DNA from: CAIWHR01 sp963773195
Lineage (GTDB): Bacteria; Pseudomonadota; Gammaproteobacteria; Burkholderiales; Casimicrobiaceae
Assembly (NCBI GenBank): GCA_963773195.1
Contig: CAVZAE010000008.1
Location: 1 to 64,000 of the forward strand
Direction: 5' to 3'
DNA: 64,000 bases
Each line of letters starts with the position of its first letter. The first letter of the stretch is position 1. The translations under genes and the position numbers were made by a program. The notes under the pieces were generated by a model that did not search any database, had not been told where the DNA came from, and saw only the letters and a list, made by a program, of their open reading frames with translations. Below are positions 9,915-18,592 of the stretch, one piece after another.

Positions 9915-9965
9915 GATGGATCCTCCGTCCTCAGCCTTACTCCCTGGCGATGTAGTGCTGCGCCG

Positions 9966-10409
9966 CTACTGCGGGCGGCAAACGAGCACCGGTACGTGGC
10001 TGTGCGTCAATACCTTCTGAGTCTCGCTGCCGAGCAGAACCGCCTGCACCCCCTTCCGGCCATGCGACGCCATGACAATGAGATCGCACCCACGCTCGTC
10101 CGCAACCTCGATGATTGCCTCGTACGGGTGATCATGGATGGATGAGACAACCTCATAGGTCACACCCGCCGCCTTGGCAGCCGTTTCGATCACGCTCAAG
10201 TATTGCGCCGCGTGTGCCTTGGAATCCCTGCCAAACTCCGTCTTCGTATCCTCGAGCATCTCCGTCTTGTAGGTGAAAACATGAAACTCGGGCATCACGT
10301 GGAAACCGGTGACCTTGGCATTGATCGTCTTGGCTAGCTGAACGCCCATGCGGATCGCGTCTTCGGATAACTTGGAGCCGTCTGTCGGCAGAAGAACATG
10401 CTTGAACAT
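9966..10409 (-). CDS. Universal stress protein, UspA family
   Basis: 147 residues, full length. It begins MFKHVLLPTDGSKLSEDAI and has the ATP-binding pattern GRKG...GS in MASHGRKGVQAVLLGSET, followed by VPVLVCRP at the C-terminus. A purine-rich GGAGGCG box precedes the ATG. Usp proteins are cytoplasmic stress-response proteins that bind nucleotides. The first gene of a minus-strand set with the ACT protein. Confidence 0.9.
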   Translation of the reverse strand: MFKHVLLPTDGSKLSEDAIRMGVQLAKTINAKVTGFHVMPEFHVFTYKTEMLEDTKTEFGRDSKAHAAQYLSVIETAAKAAGVTYEVVSSIHDHPYEAIIEVADERGCDLIVMASHGRKGVQAVLLGSETQKVLTHSHVPVLVCRPQ

Positions 10410-10519
10410 ATTCGCCTCCTAATCTCGTGAAGACATCGTTCATCGTTTTACCGAGCTGTCCGATCCATCGCTAGCAGGCGCAGCTTCGCGTAACCGATGG
10501 CGGACACGGTGAGTTACGT

Positions 10520-10717
10520 TTAGTCCGATGGCCGTGCTCTCCTCCTTTTTCCTTGGGCTTCTTGGTCTTCTCGAAATTCCATCCCGGTGAAAAAGCGCTG
10601 GAGGGGGCATTTCGACACGGCTGTACAAGAATGTTCTCGTCTGCACTGCCTCTGCGTCTGGTCGAGGAGAACGTGCGCCCGGCACACCGGACAGTACTCG
10701 AAAGGTGAATCGAACAT
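10520..10717 (-). CDS. Small Cys-rich, zinc-ribbon-like protein
   Basis: 65 residues from the ATG at 10717 (MFDSPFEYCPVCRAHVLLDQ), with a GGGAG box upstream; an upstream ATG at 10771 would add 18 residues. The spacing CPVC then HxC then CPL fits a small zinc-binding fold. Proteins with this look occur in Burkholderiales as uncharacterised singletons; that is memory, not a search. No partner is evident: the next gene on either side is unrelated. Confidence 0.5.
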   Translation of the reverse strand: MFDSPFEYCPVCRAHVLLDQTQRQCRREHSCTAVSKCPLQRFFTGMEFREDQEAQGKRRRARPSD

Positions 10718-10771
10718 CTGGCCGCGCTCCCGTGTCCTTGGCGAGGAAAACAACCATTCACCGGTGACCAA

Positions 10772-11223
10772 GGCGCCTAGAACAGCTTGAGCCGTTTCGC
10801 GTGACGCGTGTTGATGGCTGTCAAACCGACGTCAAATCGGACGGAACTTACATACATGGCCTCTGAGGTCATGATGTCGCGAACCGGAGTATCCTTTGAC
10901 GACCGCGCCATGAGGACGATCTTTCGCGCGTAGTCGCGTTCGGTAATGGCGTAGGACCGCTTTCCGACCCAACCCGGATGGTCGAGTCTCTACGAAGCGG
11001 ACGTTAAATGGTTCGCATGAAGCACCGCCGCGGCACGGCGCGCCGAGGGTAACGCGGCTGCAACGGGAACTGCGCTTGCGACGCTTGACCCGGACAAGCG
11101 AACTCACAATAATTCTCCGTAAGGGTGAGCGAATCCCCCTCGTCGCCGTCCGCGCGATTTTGCGGGCTGTTGCAATCGAGCGCGGGTTGAAGATGAGGCA
11201 CAAAGCATAGGAGACACCCGAAG
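10772..11223. other. Gene-poor gap of about 450 bases
   Basis: No reading frame here looks protein-coding. At 10958-11010 a weak trace (GGACCGCTTTCCGACCC, then GAAGCGGACGTTAAA) recalls the flanks of the dispersed palindromic element, without its core arms. Confidence 0.5.
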
Positions 11224-11622
11224 ATGGCCAAGGTCATCCACACCATGGTTCGCGTGCTTGACCTCGAACGGTCGCTGCGATTCTATCGCGACGCCTTCGG
11301 TCTCGAGGAGGCGCATCGGCTCGACTTCCCCACGTTTGTGCTGGCGTATCTCAGGAACCGGGAGAACGACTTCGAAGTCGAGCTCACGGTAAACAAGGAC
11401 CGGAAGGAACCTTATACGCATGGCGACGGCTACGGCCATTTCGCAGTCTGCGTCGACGACGTGGCACGCGAGCGCGACCGGCTCGCGCAGCTCGGCTGCG
11501 CACCCGGGGACGTCAAGGAGTTCAAGGATGGCGCCGGCGCTCTGCTCGCACGTTACTTCTTCGTCCAGGATCCGGACGGCTACAAGATCGAGGTGCTCGA
11601 GCGCCACGGTCACTACCGCTAG
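11224..11622 (+). CDS. Lactoylglutathione lyase (glyoxalase I) family
   Basis: 132 residues, normal for GloA-type enzymes. HTMVRVLDLERSLRFYRDAFG at the N-terminus supplies the first metal His, GYGHFAVCVDDV near residue 75 the second His, and DPDGYKIEVLE near the C-terminus the metal Glu. This is the vicinal-oxygen-chelate fold, expected to isomerise the methylglyoxal-glutathione hemithioacetal in the cytoplasm. An AGGAGA box lies 9 bases before the ATG. It is followed at 75 bases by an unrelated oxidoreductase pair, so co-function is not implied. Confidence 0.85.
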   Translation: MAKVIHTMVRVLDLERSLRFYRDAFGLEEAHRLDFPTFVLAYLRNRENDFEVELTVNKDRKEPYTHGDGYGHFAVCVDDVARERDRLAQLGCAPGDVKEFKDGAGALLARYFFVQDPDGYKIEVLERHGHYR

Positions 11623-11697
11623 CCAGGCGCACGCGGGCGAACGATGCACGGCAAAACGCGAGGGGCGATACCCCGCGCTCCACGATCGGAGGAGAGC

Positions 11698-12312
11698 ATG
11701 GAAATCATCTTGAAATCCACGTCGGCTGAACACGAGCACGAACCGGCGCAACCGCGGCCGCAGATTGCGCTGACGCGGCGCGAGTTCCTGAAGGGAGCCG
11801 GGATCCTTACGGGTACGCTTGCGGCCTCGTCCATCCTGGCGGCGCTCGCACCGAGCCGCGCCTGGGCGCTCGAACTCAAGACGCTCACGTCAGCCCAGGG
11901 CGACGCCCTCCTGCAGATGGGCAAGGTGCTCTACCCGCACAAGGGACTGCCGGACGCGGTTTATGCGCTGCTCGCCAAGGACCTCGACGAGACTGCGGGC
12001 AAGGATCCGAAGACCGCGCAGCTGCTCGGTGAGGGCATCGCGGCACTCGACAAGGCGGCCGACGGCAGTTTTGCCACCGCGTCCGACACCAAGAAGCTCG
12101 AGGCAGTGAAATCACTCGAAGGCACGCCATTCTTCAACACGGTGCGCGGCCAGTGCATCACGTCGCTCTACAACAACGACATGGCGTTCGCTCACTTCGG
12201 GTACCCCGGCCCCTCTTGGGACAAGGGTGGCTACATCAACCGCGGGTTCAACGATCTCAAATGGCTACCGGATCCGCCTGCGGCGGCGAGCCCCGCCCCC
12301 TACAAGGCCTGA
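11698..12312 (+). CDS. Gluconate 2-dehydrogenase subunit 3-like Tat protein
   Basis: 204 residues from the ATG at 11698, chosen because GGAGGAGA precedes it directly. A twin-arginine signal TRREFLKGAG is followed by a hydrophobic stretch ending at SRAWA. The mature part is a small helical domain (LLQMGKVLYPHKGLPD, then NNDMAFAHFGYPG) as in the gamma subunit of membrane gluconate/sorbitol dehydrogenases, which escorts the flavoprotein through Tat. The GMC subunit follows 34 bases downstream, confirming the pairing. The third, cytochrome c, subunit is not present. Confidence 0.8.
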   Translation: MEIILKSTSAEHEHEPAQPRPQIALTRREFLKGAGILTGTLAASSILAALAPSRAWALELKTLTSAQGDALLQMGKVLYPHKGLPDAVYALLAKDLDETAGKDPKTAQLLGEGIAALDKAADGSFATASDTKKLEAVKSLEGTPFFNTVRGQCITSLYNNDMAFAHFGYPGPSWDKGGYINRGFNDLKWLPDPPAAASPAPYKA

Positions 12313-12346
12313 GTTCCGGCCAAACGACCCGAGAGAGGAACGGATC

Positions 12347-13915
12347 ATGGCAAAGTTCGAACTCAATGATGATTCCGTGGTGGTCATCGTCGGCTCCGGC
12401 GCCGGCGGTGGCACGCTTGCGAACGAGTTGTGCCAGAAAGGCGTCAAGGTCGTGCTGCTCGAGGCCGGCAAGCGCGAATCCCCGGCAACCTTCATCAACG
12501 ACGAATGGAAGTCATTCGGACAACTCGCGTGGCTGGACAAGCGGACCTCATCGGGAACGTGGCGAGTCGCGAAAGACTTCGCCGGCGTGCCGGCGTGGAT
12601 CTGCAAGACGGTCGGCGGCACGACGACCCACTGGGCGGGCGCATCGCTGCGCCTTCACGAGCCCGAATTCCGCGCGCGCACTGTCTACGGCGATATCAAG
12701 GGGACGTCGCTTCTCGACTGGCCGCTCACGCTGAAGGAGCTAGAGCCGTTCTACGCGAAGGCCGAAGACAAGATGGGCGTCACGCGCACGCACGACATTC
12801 CCGGCCTGCCCGGAAACAACAATTTCAAGGTCATGTATGCCGGCGCGAAAAAGGTGGGCTACAAGGACTGCAACACCGGCCACATGGCGATCAACAGCCG
12901 GCCGCGTAAGGACCGCGGCTCCTGTCTGCAGATCGGATTCTGCTTCCAGGGCTGCAAATCCGGGGCCAAGTGGTCGACGCTTTATACCGAGATTCCTGCC
13001 GCCGAAAAGACCGGCAAGCTCGAGCTTCGTCCGCAGGCGCATGTCCTCAGGATCGAGCACAACGATGCGGGCAGGGTCACCGGGGTTGTCTACCGGGACG
13101 CCGACGGCAAGGATCAACGGCAGAAGGCGCGCGTGGTTTGCGTCGCTGGCAACTCGATCGAAACCCCGCGGCTGCTGTTGCTCTCCGCCTCACCCAAGTA
13201 CCCCGACGGGCTGGCGAATAGCTCCGGCCAGGTCGGTCGAAACTACATGCGACACATGACAGGCTCGGTGTACGCAGTGTTCAACGAACCGGTGAACATG
13301 TACCGCGGCACGACGATGGCCGGCATCATTACCGACGAGGCGCCTAACGACCCGAAACGCGGCTTCGTCGGGGGCTACGAAATGGAAACGCTGTCACTCG
13401 GTCTTCCGTTCATGGCGGCGTTCCTCGACCCCGGTGCTTGGGGTCCGGACTTCACGTATTTCCTGGACAACTACACGCGCATGGCGGGCATGTGGCTGGT
13501 CGGCGAGGACATGCCCCGCCCGACGAATCGGGTCACGCTCAATTCCGCCGAGAAGGACCAGTACGGCCTGGCTGTCCCGAATGTTCATTTCGACGACCAC
13601 GAGAACGACGTCGCGATGCGAAACCACGCGTACGCCGCCGGGGAAAAGGTGTATCAGGCGGCGGGAGCCGTAAAGACATTCCGTACCCCACCGTATCCGT
13701 CCACACACAATCTCGGCACCTGTCGCATGAGCGCGAACCCGCGCGACGGCGTATGCAACAAGTGGGGACAGACGCACGACGTTCCGAACCTGTTCATCTC
13801 AGACGGAAGCCAGTTCACGACCGGTGGCGCCGAGAACCCGACGCTCACGATCGTGACGCTCGCGATCCGGCAGGCCGGCTACCTGGCCGAGCAACTGTCC
13901 AAGCGCTCCATTTGA
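12347..13915 (+). CDS. GMC-family FAD oxidoreductase (sugar/alcohol dehydrogenase large subunit)
   Basis: 522 residues from the ATG at 12347, preceded by AGAGAGGAA. The dinucleotide fold VVIVGSGAGGGTLANEL binds FAD; GGTTTHWAG is the second FAD contact. CFQGCKSGAKW and the C-terminal STHNLGTCRMS, followed by GAENPTLTIV, carry the catalytic His region of gluconate/sorbitol/2-keto-gluconate dehydrogenases. It lacks its own signal and should cross by Tat with the preceding subunit. Substrate cannot be told from sequence. With no cytochrome c subunit adjacent, the electron acceptor is unknown. Confidence 0.85.
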   Translation: MAKFELNDDSVVVIVGSGAGGGTLANELCQKGVKVVLLEAGKRESPATFINDEWKSFGQLAWLDKRTSSGTWRVAKDFAGVPAWICKTVGGTTTHWAGASLRLHEPEFRARTVYGDIKGTSLLDWPLTLKELEPFYAKAEDKMGVTRTHDIPGLPGNNNFKVMYAGAKKVGYKDCNTGHMAINSRPRKDRGSCLQIGFCFQGCKSGAKWSTLYTEIPAAEKTGKLELRPQAHVLRIEHNDAGRVTGVVYRDADGKDQRQKARVVCVAGNSIETPRLLLLSASPKYPDGLANSSGQVGRNYMRHMTGSVYAVFNEPVNMYRGTTMAGIITDEAPNDPKRGFVGGYEMETLSLGLPFMAAFLDPGAWGPDFTYFLDNYTRMAGMWLVGEDMPRPTNRVTLNSAEKDQYGLAVPNVHFDDHENDVAMRNHAYAAGEKVYQAAGAVKTFRTPPYPSTHNLGTCRMSANPRDGVCNKWGQTHDVPNLFISDGSQFTTGGAENPTLTIVTLAIRQAGYLAEQLSKRSI

Positions 13916-14343
13916 GGCGCAAGCGAGGCGCCGGCGGCCGCGCGGGCAGTTGCCGGGCCTGTGGGTTTGCGCGGGCGGGGTGGGTGCGGCGGACGAATCC
14001 TCCTGCGGGAGAGGGCGATGAATGTTTGCCTTGACTCCCCTGCCTGCAAGACAGTCTGGCAGACCGGCGACTCCCAATGGATTAGATCCGAGATGAATGT
14101 CCGGTTTCGATGAAACTGGACCGGGACCCTGACGGTCTGCAACTGGCCGATAGCGGCCGGTCACAAGCACCTGCGTGGGTCCTAGCTCAACCACGCTTGC
14201 CCCCGCGCTCTCGGCAGCATCGCTATTCAACAGGTCGACCGCGGAGCAGGCGCCCAATAGCCCGCAGCATTCCCCGCGTATCGCCCTTGTCGGCGTTACG
14301 ACTGGTCCTCGCTTTGCCGGAAGCCGGCCGCTCGATGGAGGGG
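13916..14343. other. Gap of about 430 bases with a degenerate palindromic element
   Basis: No gene is supported. At 14143-14182, CTGGCCGATAGCGGCCGGTC followed by ACAAGCACCTGCGTGGGTCC looks like a decayed copy of the dispersed element: the left arm is recognisable, the right arm is not. Confidence 0.45.
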
Positions 14344-15087
14344 TTAGGCCCCACTGTAAGCAGTGTCAGAGCGGTGCAGATGGCGCAACAGGTCGGCAAT
14401 GTAGTCGTCCCTTATCTGGAATGCCAGCAATTGCGCAGCGACTTGCTCGAGGTACTCGCGATTCGTTCCAAGTGGTCCAGAGGCCGCAGCGATGATGGTT
14501 GCGGTTTCGGCCAAAGGCAGCTCGGCAAAGTAGTTGGGACTCAGGGGGTTCGACGCAAACAGCAGTGCTCGAATGTCACCCTGCGGAGTCCTCATCCCGC
14601 AGAATACCGGGGCATACGAGCCCCTTATCATTTCTCGACGCCAGAGTATGGTGGATTCATAGTCTGCGTTCTGTGCGGATATCCGAAAGGCCAGCCCCGC
14701 GCAGGTGCCCGGCCGCTTCTCCAGCGAGAGAAATAGGCATGGATGATCTTGCGTGCCCCGCCCACCAATTGACTTCAGCGTGAAGCGGCGCTGATAGCCC
14801 TCGACTTCTGCGGTACGGACTTCAGCGAAGTGGAGGCCGGGGTCCCACATCAAAGACGCATAGGCGAATATCCACAAGTCTTCTGACGCATCCCGATTTC
14901 CGAGGACAGCGTTCCGCGATGCTTCGCGTACGTCGTCGGGGAGGCGCCAATTCGCGGGGCGCCCTGAGTCGCGTGCACGTTGATCCCAGACTGCAAGGGT
15001 CTCGGGAGTGAGCCGTAGAGTGGATTTGTCAGCCGGAATCAGCTTCTCGCGAAGATGGGGCAAGTGTACGAAGGGATCGGTGCTCAT
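14344..15087 (-). CDS. ChaC-like gamma-glutamylcyclotransferase
   Basis: 247 residues from the ATG at 15087 (MSTDPFVHLPHLREK). The substrate-loop motif appears as FAYASLMWDPG (the family has YGSLMW). GYQRRFTLKS and the acidic DYESTILWRREM, where the catalytic Glu is expected, follow. ChaC enzymes cleave glutathione or gamma-glutamyl peptides to 5-oxoproline. The N-terminal extension of about 75 residues is shared with the paralogue at 22051-22778. An attC-like site lies about 70 bases upstream of its start. Confidence 0.85.
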   Translation of the reverse strand: MSTDPFVHLPHLREKLIPADKSTLRLTPETLAVWDQRARDSGRPANWRLPDDVREASRNAVLGNRDASEDLWIFAYASLMWDPGLHFAEVRTAEVEGYQRRFTLKSIGGRGTQDHPCLFLSLEKRPGTCAGLAFRISAQNADYESTILWRREMIRGSYAPVFCGMRTPQGDIRALLFASNPLSPNYFAELPLAETATIIAAASGPLGTNREYLEQVAAQLLAFQIRDDYIADLLRHLHRSDTAYSGA

Positions 15088-15157
15088 GGTTCCGGCAATG
15101 AATGCCTGATGAATTGACACTCGGAAGGGCCGACGAACCCGGCGCTCGCGTTCTGGG

Positions 15158-15241
15158 GCTTAACGAACCAAGCTAACCGGCGCCGAGCGGACGGCGCGGC
15201 AGCGCCGCCGGCGAGCGGTCCGTTTGAGCGACGGGTTACGC
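15158..15241. repeat. attC-like recombination site 1
   Basis: The outer boxes GCTTAAC (15158-15164) and GTTACGC (15235-15241) fit RYYYAAC and, with one mismatch, GTTRRRY. Just inside, AGCTAACCGG and CCGTTTGAGC pair with an unpaired extra base, as L'' and L' boxes do in integron attC sites. The 84-base span and the palindromic centre also fit. No integrase gene is in the window. It separates the ChaC and SnoaL-like genes. Confidence 0.5.
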
Positions 15242-15285
15242 GGCGCTTCCTGCTGGTGAAGAGCGGTTTCCAGAAAAGGCACGGG

Positions 15286-15714
15286 TCATCGGGTGAGACT
15301 CTGGTAGCTCTCGAGGGCGGCGCGCTCAACCCAACACTCGGCAAGGCGTCCCTCGTGCACCCGCCAAATCGCGATGCCGGTGAACGACACTGGCCGACCG
15401 TCCGGCGCGAGGCCGAACATGCCGTTGTTGACGCCGGTATTGAGCCAGCGTGAGACCACGCGGTCGCCTGCCTGGTTGGCGAATGTCTCCTGGATCTCGA
15501 TGTGCGCGTTGCCGAAGATGGATTGGAAGTGTTGAACCCAGTCCTTGAATGCCGATCTCGGGAAAACAGGTTTTCCGCCTGACCAGATTCTGTAGTCCTC
15601 GGTCATCAGCTCGTCGATCGCATCGAGATCGTGTGTTGGGCCCCAAACACGGCTTAAGAATTGCGTGGCGAGAGCGACGGCGCGGTCAGCGGGTGTCGAG
15701 TCGCGGTCATGCAT
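15286..15714 (-). CDS. SnoaL-like ester cyclase family protein
   Basis: 142 residues. LMTEDYRIWSGG, AFKDWVQHFQSIFGNAHIEI and SFTGIAIWRVHEGRLAECWVE are the successive elements of the SnoaL/NTF2-like cone fold, in which the final strand carries W and E residues lining the pocket. Members include polyketide cyclases and many uncharacterised proteins, so the reaction is unknown. It is bracketed by attC-like sites at 15158-15241 and 15781-15840, the layout of a single-gene cassette. Confidence 0.75.
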   Translation of the reverse strand: MHDRDSTPADRAVALATQFLSRVWGPTHDLDAIDELMTEDYRIWSGGKPVFPRSAFKDWVQHFQSIFGNAHIEIQETFANQAGDRVVSRWLNTGVNNGMFGLAPDGRPVSFTGIAIWRVHEGRLAECWVERAALESYQSLTR

Positions 15715-15780
15715 GATCTACCTCATCAATTCCGCGTTCTGAATTCATGCTCACGACGAGAGAAGAACGTACGTTGCGCC

Positions 15781-15840
15781 GCCTAACGAACCAAGCTAAC
15801 CGGCGCGACGACGGACGGGCTGCAGGCCCTCCGATCCATT
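15781..15840. repeat. attC-like site 2 (left half only)
   Basis: GCCTAACGAACCAAGCTAAC, then CGGCGC, is nearly identical to the left half of site 1, and a palindromic centre GGACGGGC...GGCCCTCC follows. No GTTRRRY box is found on the right, so the site is decayed or truncated. Confidence 0.4.
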
Positions 15841-15913
15841 GCCGTATCCCCTCGTCCACGAACAGTCATCCAGCGATTTTACGCTTCACTAGGAATTTCA
15901 CCGCTGCCGTCGA

Positions 15914-15964
15914 CTGACCGCTATTGGCCGTAATCAGTCTGTCGTCAGCGACCGCTTGCGACCC
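15914..15964 (+). repeat. Dispersed palindromic element, copy 6 (diverged)
   Basis: GACCGCTATTGGCCGTAATC, then AGTCTGTCGTCAGCGACCGC and TTGCGACCC. It lies in the 15715-16230 gap, which otherwise holds nothing I can support. Confidence 0.6.
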
Positions 15965-16230
15965 TGGGCCGCCCTTCGCTTCAGCCCCAAACGGCCATCA
16001 CCTATGCCCGGTGATGGACCGAGATCGACTCGAATTGGCTGCTGCGGCGCTCAAAAGGCACGCGTTGGCGCAGATCTGACTGTTCTCTTGATCTGACTGC
16101 AAAGGGGAAGAGAGCATCGGGTCCAGAGAGTTGTGAGAGACTGGTATTCGGACGTGGCCTACGTCCTCCGCCTTACTCGTCAAACGTGCTCTGAGGACCA
16201 GTCATCAGTCTCAGCAATCAATCGCCACCG

Positions 16231-17256
16231 GTGGATGTCGCGGCAGCCCCCTCGCTAACCTCGGTTTTGCGAGCCGTTGTTGCCCATCGCGGCGTCCAGA
16301 CTGCCGTCGTCCTCTGGTTCGTCGGCTACGCGCTCGTGCTGTGGCTCGCCCATGGACACTTGCCGTTCGATCGTCCTGCGGTTGCGCAGCTGCCTTTCGC
16401 TATGCAGATGGCGGCGCCCACGATCGGAGTGATTCAGATCTTCGTGTTGATGCTGGTGACCTTTCTCGTGACCCGCAAGCGCGTCATACCCGATATGGCC
16501 GCACGCGCGCCAGAGCACCGGATTGCGCTGCGCGAGATCATTTTCGTCCTGGCCTACGCTGCTCTGGGGCAGATCGGCGGGTGGATTGTCGGCCCGGCGC
16601 TGGGTTACCGCCCGTTTAGCTTTCACATTGCCGGCGCCGTCTTTGGCTGCAGCGTCGCGCCCGGCACGACCGAGGTTTGGATATGGGCGTTCTACAATTT
16701 GGTGGTTTTCGCCGTGGCGCCCTACCTCTACTTTCGGGGCCGTTATAGCGGCACTGATCTCAATCTTCGCTCAAGCAACAGCCGCAACGACACATTGCTT
16801 ATCTTCGTCGTCTTGGCAATCGAGTCCGCGTTCGAGTTGAGCGTGTTCGACCAAAGCATTGTTCGCCTGGACGCGCATCAGATATTCCTAGCCGCTCCGC
16901 TCACGTTCGCGGTCTTCTTCATCGGGACGGTCTTGCCGACGATGGTATTGATTTATTCGATCTTGCTCCCTCGCTATCTCAAGCTGACGGGCTCCACAAT
17001 CAGTGCCGTATTGCTCGGCGGTGTCACCTACGCCGCGATGCATATCGTCGAAGGATGGTCGGCCTTCGATTCGCCGCGCGATACCTTACTGTCGTTGATT
17101 TTCGTACTGCTCACGTATGTTGGGCCAGGGATGATGAAGAGCGTGCTTACCCTGCGCACGGGCAATGCCTGGGTCCACGCGATTAGCTACCACGCCATCG
17201 CGCCGCACGTCATTGTGGACACGCCGCTGGTGGTCAAAATCTTCGGTATCGCCTGA
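16231..17256 (+). CDS. Polytopic membrane protein, possibly CPBP-like
   Basis: 341 residues with about eight hydrophobic segments, starting at a GTG; an in-frame stop at 16192 leaves no earlier start. Near the C-terminus, GGVTYAAMHIVEGW and NAWVHAISYHAIAPHV place His residues in helices as in the CPBP (Abi, type II CAAX-prenyl protease-like) family. The first family motif, EExxxR, is not found, so an active protease is doubtful. It stands alone between two copies of the dispersed palindromic element. Function unknown; inner membrane location is confident. Confidence 0.55.
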   Translation: MDVAAAPSLTSVLRAVVAHRGVQTAVVLWFVGYALVLWLAHGHLPFDRPAVAQLPFAMQMAAPTIGVIQIFVLMLVTFLVTRKRVIPDMAARAPEHRIALREIIFVLAYAALGQIGGWIVGPALGYRPFSFHIAGAVFGCSVAPGTTEVWIWAFYNLVVFAVAPYLYFRGRYSGTDLNLRSSNSRNDTLLIFVVLAIESAFELSVFDQSIVRLDAHQIFLAAPLTFAVFFIGTVLPTMVLIYSILLPRYLKLTGSTISAVLLGGVTYAAMHIVEGWSAFDSPRDTLLSLIFVLLTYVGPGMMKSVLTLRTGNAWVHAISYHAIAPHVIVDTPLVVKIFGIA

Positions 17257-17322
17257 ATAGAAGCAACCTCGCCGGCACTCCTCCCTCTAGTTGAGCGACT
17301 GCTTTGCGGCAAAGTCGGGAAC

Positions 17323-17371
17323 TTCCGCTTTTGGCCGATAGCGGACCGTCACCAACGACCGCTATCGACCC
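17323..17371 (+). repeat. Dispersed palindromic element, copy 7 (compensated stem)
   Basis: The arms GATAGCGG (17337-17344) and CCGCTATC (17359-17366) pair perfectly. Compared with copy 5, both arms changed at the same paired position (A to G and T to C), so pairing was kept. The loop ACCGTCACCAACGA differs by one base. Confidence 0.8.
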
Positions 17372-17457
17372 ATTCCGAACGGTCGCTGTTTCTGATGGCG
17401 GACAGTCAGGAGCGCGCAAAGCGTCGCACGCTGTCGGCTTTATCCCGCCTGCTTCAG

Positions 17458-18042
17458 CTATTGGTCCGGCCTGCTACCCCACAAAGGAAACCAGCGCGGA
17501 AGCATCGAGGCAAGCACGCCGTCCTTGAGGACAATGTGGTGGTAGAGCGCGGCGAAAGCGTGGAGGCCCGCAACCCATAGGATCGCGTCGCCAAGCCATG
17601 TGTGCACTGTCGCGATCTTTGCTCCCGCGTCGTGTGCGGGCGCCAAGAGCGGTGGAATCTTGACCCCCACGAGAAGCGTCAGCGGATGGCCCTCCAGCCA
17701 CGCGCCGCTGATCGCGGATAGCGGGAGCGAAAAAAGGAGCAAATAGAGCGCCCAGTGCGCGGCCTTCGCCGCTAGGTCCATCCAGCGCGGAATCAGCGGG
17801 GCCTCCGGGTGGACGTCGACCGTCCGCCACAGCACGCGCATCACAACGAGAGCGAATACGCACATGCCCAGCGTCTCATGGAGTTGCCGATCGAAATCGC
17901 GCGCGGGCGAATACACGCGCTGCTCGGAGCCTCCCGGACCGAAAATGAACGCAGCGACGACGAGGATCGCAGTGACCCAGTGCAAGGCCTGGGCGACACT
18001 CCCGTATCGCACAACCGAGCGTTGCTTCAATTCGTTCCGCAT
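17458..18042 (-). CDS. Cytochrome b561 family protein
   Basis: 194 residues from the ATG at 18042 (MRNELKQRSVVRYGSVAQAL). Four membrane helices carry the haem ligands: H in QALHW (helix 1), H in QLHETLG (helix 2) and H in the GLHAFAALYHH region (helix 4), the di-haem bacterial b561 pattern. Such proteins pass electrons between quinol and periplasmic or cytoplasmic partners. A much longer upstream extension is open but shows no family similarity. No partner is adjacent. Confidence 0.85.
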   Translation of the reverse strand: MRNELKQRSVVRYGSVAQALHWVTAILVVAAFIFGPGGSEQRVYSPARDFDRQLHETLGMCVFALVVMRVLWRTVDVHPEAPLIPRWMDLAAKAAHWALYLLLFSLPLSAISGAWLEGHPLTLLVGVKIPPLLAPAHDAGAKIATVHTWLGDAILWVAGLHAFAALYHHIVLKDGVLASMLPRWFPLWGSRPDQ

Positions 18043-18592
18043 AGGCAAACCATGATGAGGCGCCAGTCCGTCATGGGCCCCGCTAGGTATCCGATCCCAG
18101 ACAGGCGTAACTCCCAAAAAGCACCATGGGCGAACCACCCAGCCCCCACCCTCGCAGTTTGGCTGAAGCGTGGGGTCTCCGCGGTCTACGCTATTTGATC
18201 CGAAGGAGCCCCACGCGCTGTACACAACGGGGCGCTTTATGGAAAGCCGACTGCGACACGTTGGCCCGAGTATATTCGTACGGCAACAACGCGCCAGGGC
18301 GCCTCGGGGGAGCGAAACTCCAATCGGAGAGTCTCGCCCCACGCACAGGCTCGCACAGCGCACACACCCCTATAGGGTGGCGTGCGTGTTGTGCGCACAG
18401 AACTGCACAAATGTGCGGGTTTGTGGGACTTGTGCGGCGCCTCAGGGTGACAATCACGATAGTCGGGCGACGGTCCTTGCTGGCGCAACGCGACCAGGAG
18501 GCGCGGTTGGCCCGTTGGTCGCCCTGGCTCCCTACCCCTTAACGAGCAGGAATATGCTATCGCCTCGCTGTCATAGCCTAAGGGAGGCCAAC
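18043..18592. other. Leader region of about 550 bases with a hairpin
   Basis: No supported gene. Around 18360-18400, CACCCCTATAGGGTG is a perfect hairpin core flanked by partly complementary GCGCACAC and GTGTTGTGCGC. It lies about 200 bases before the beta-helix gene and could be part of a long leader; I recognise no known riboswitch class. Confidence 0.35.

Noticed and set aside
18240..18540. A cyclic-di-GMP or other riboswitch in the long leader of the beta-helix gene
   Set aside because: There is a hairpin but no conserved core of a riboswitch class that I know.
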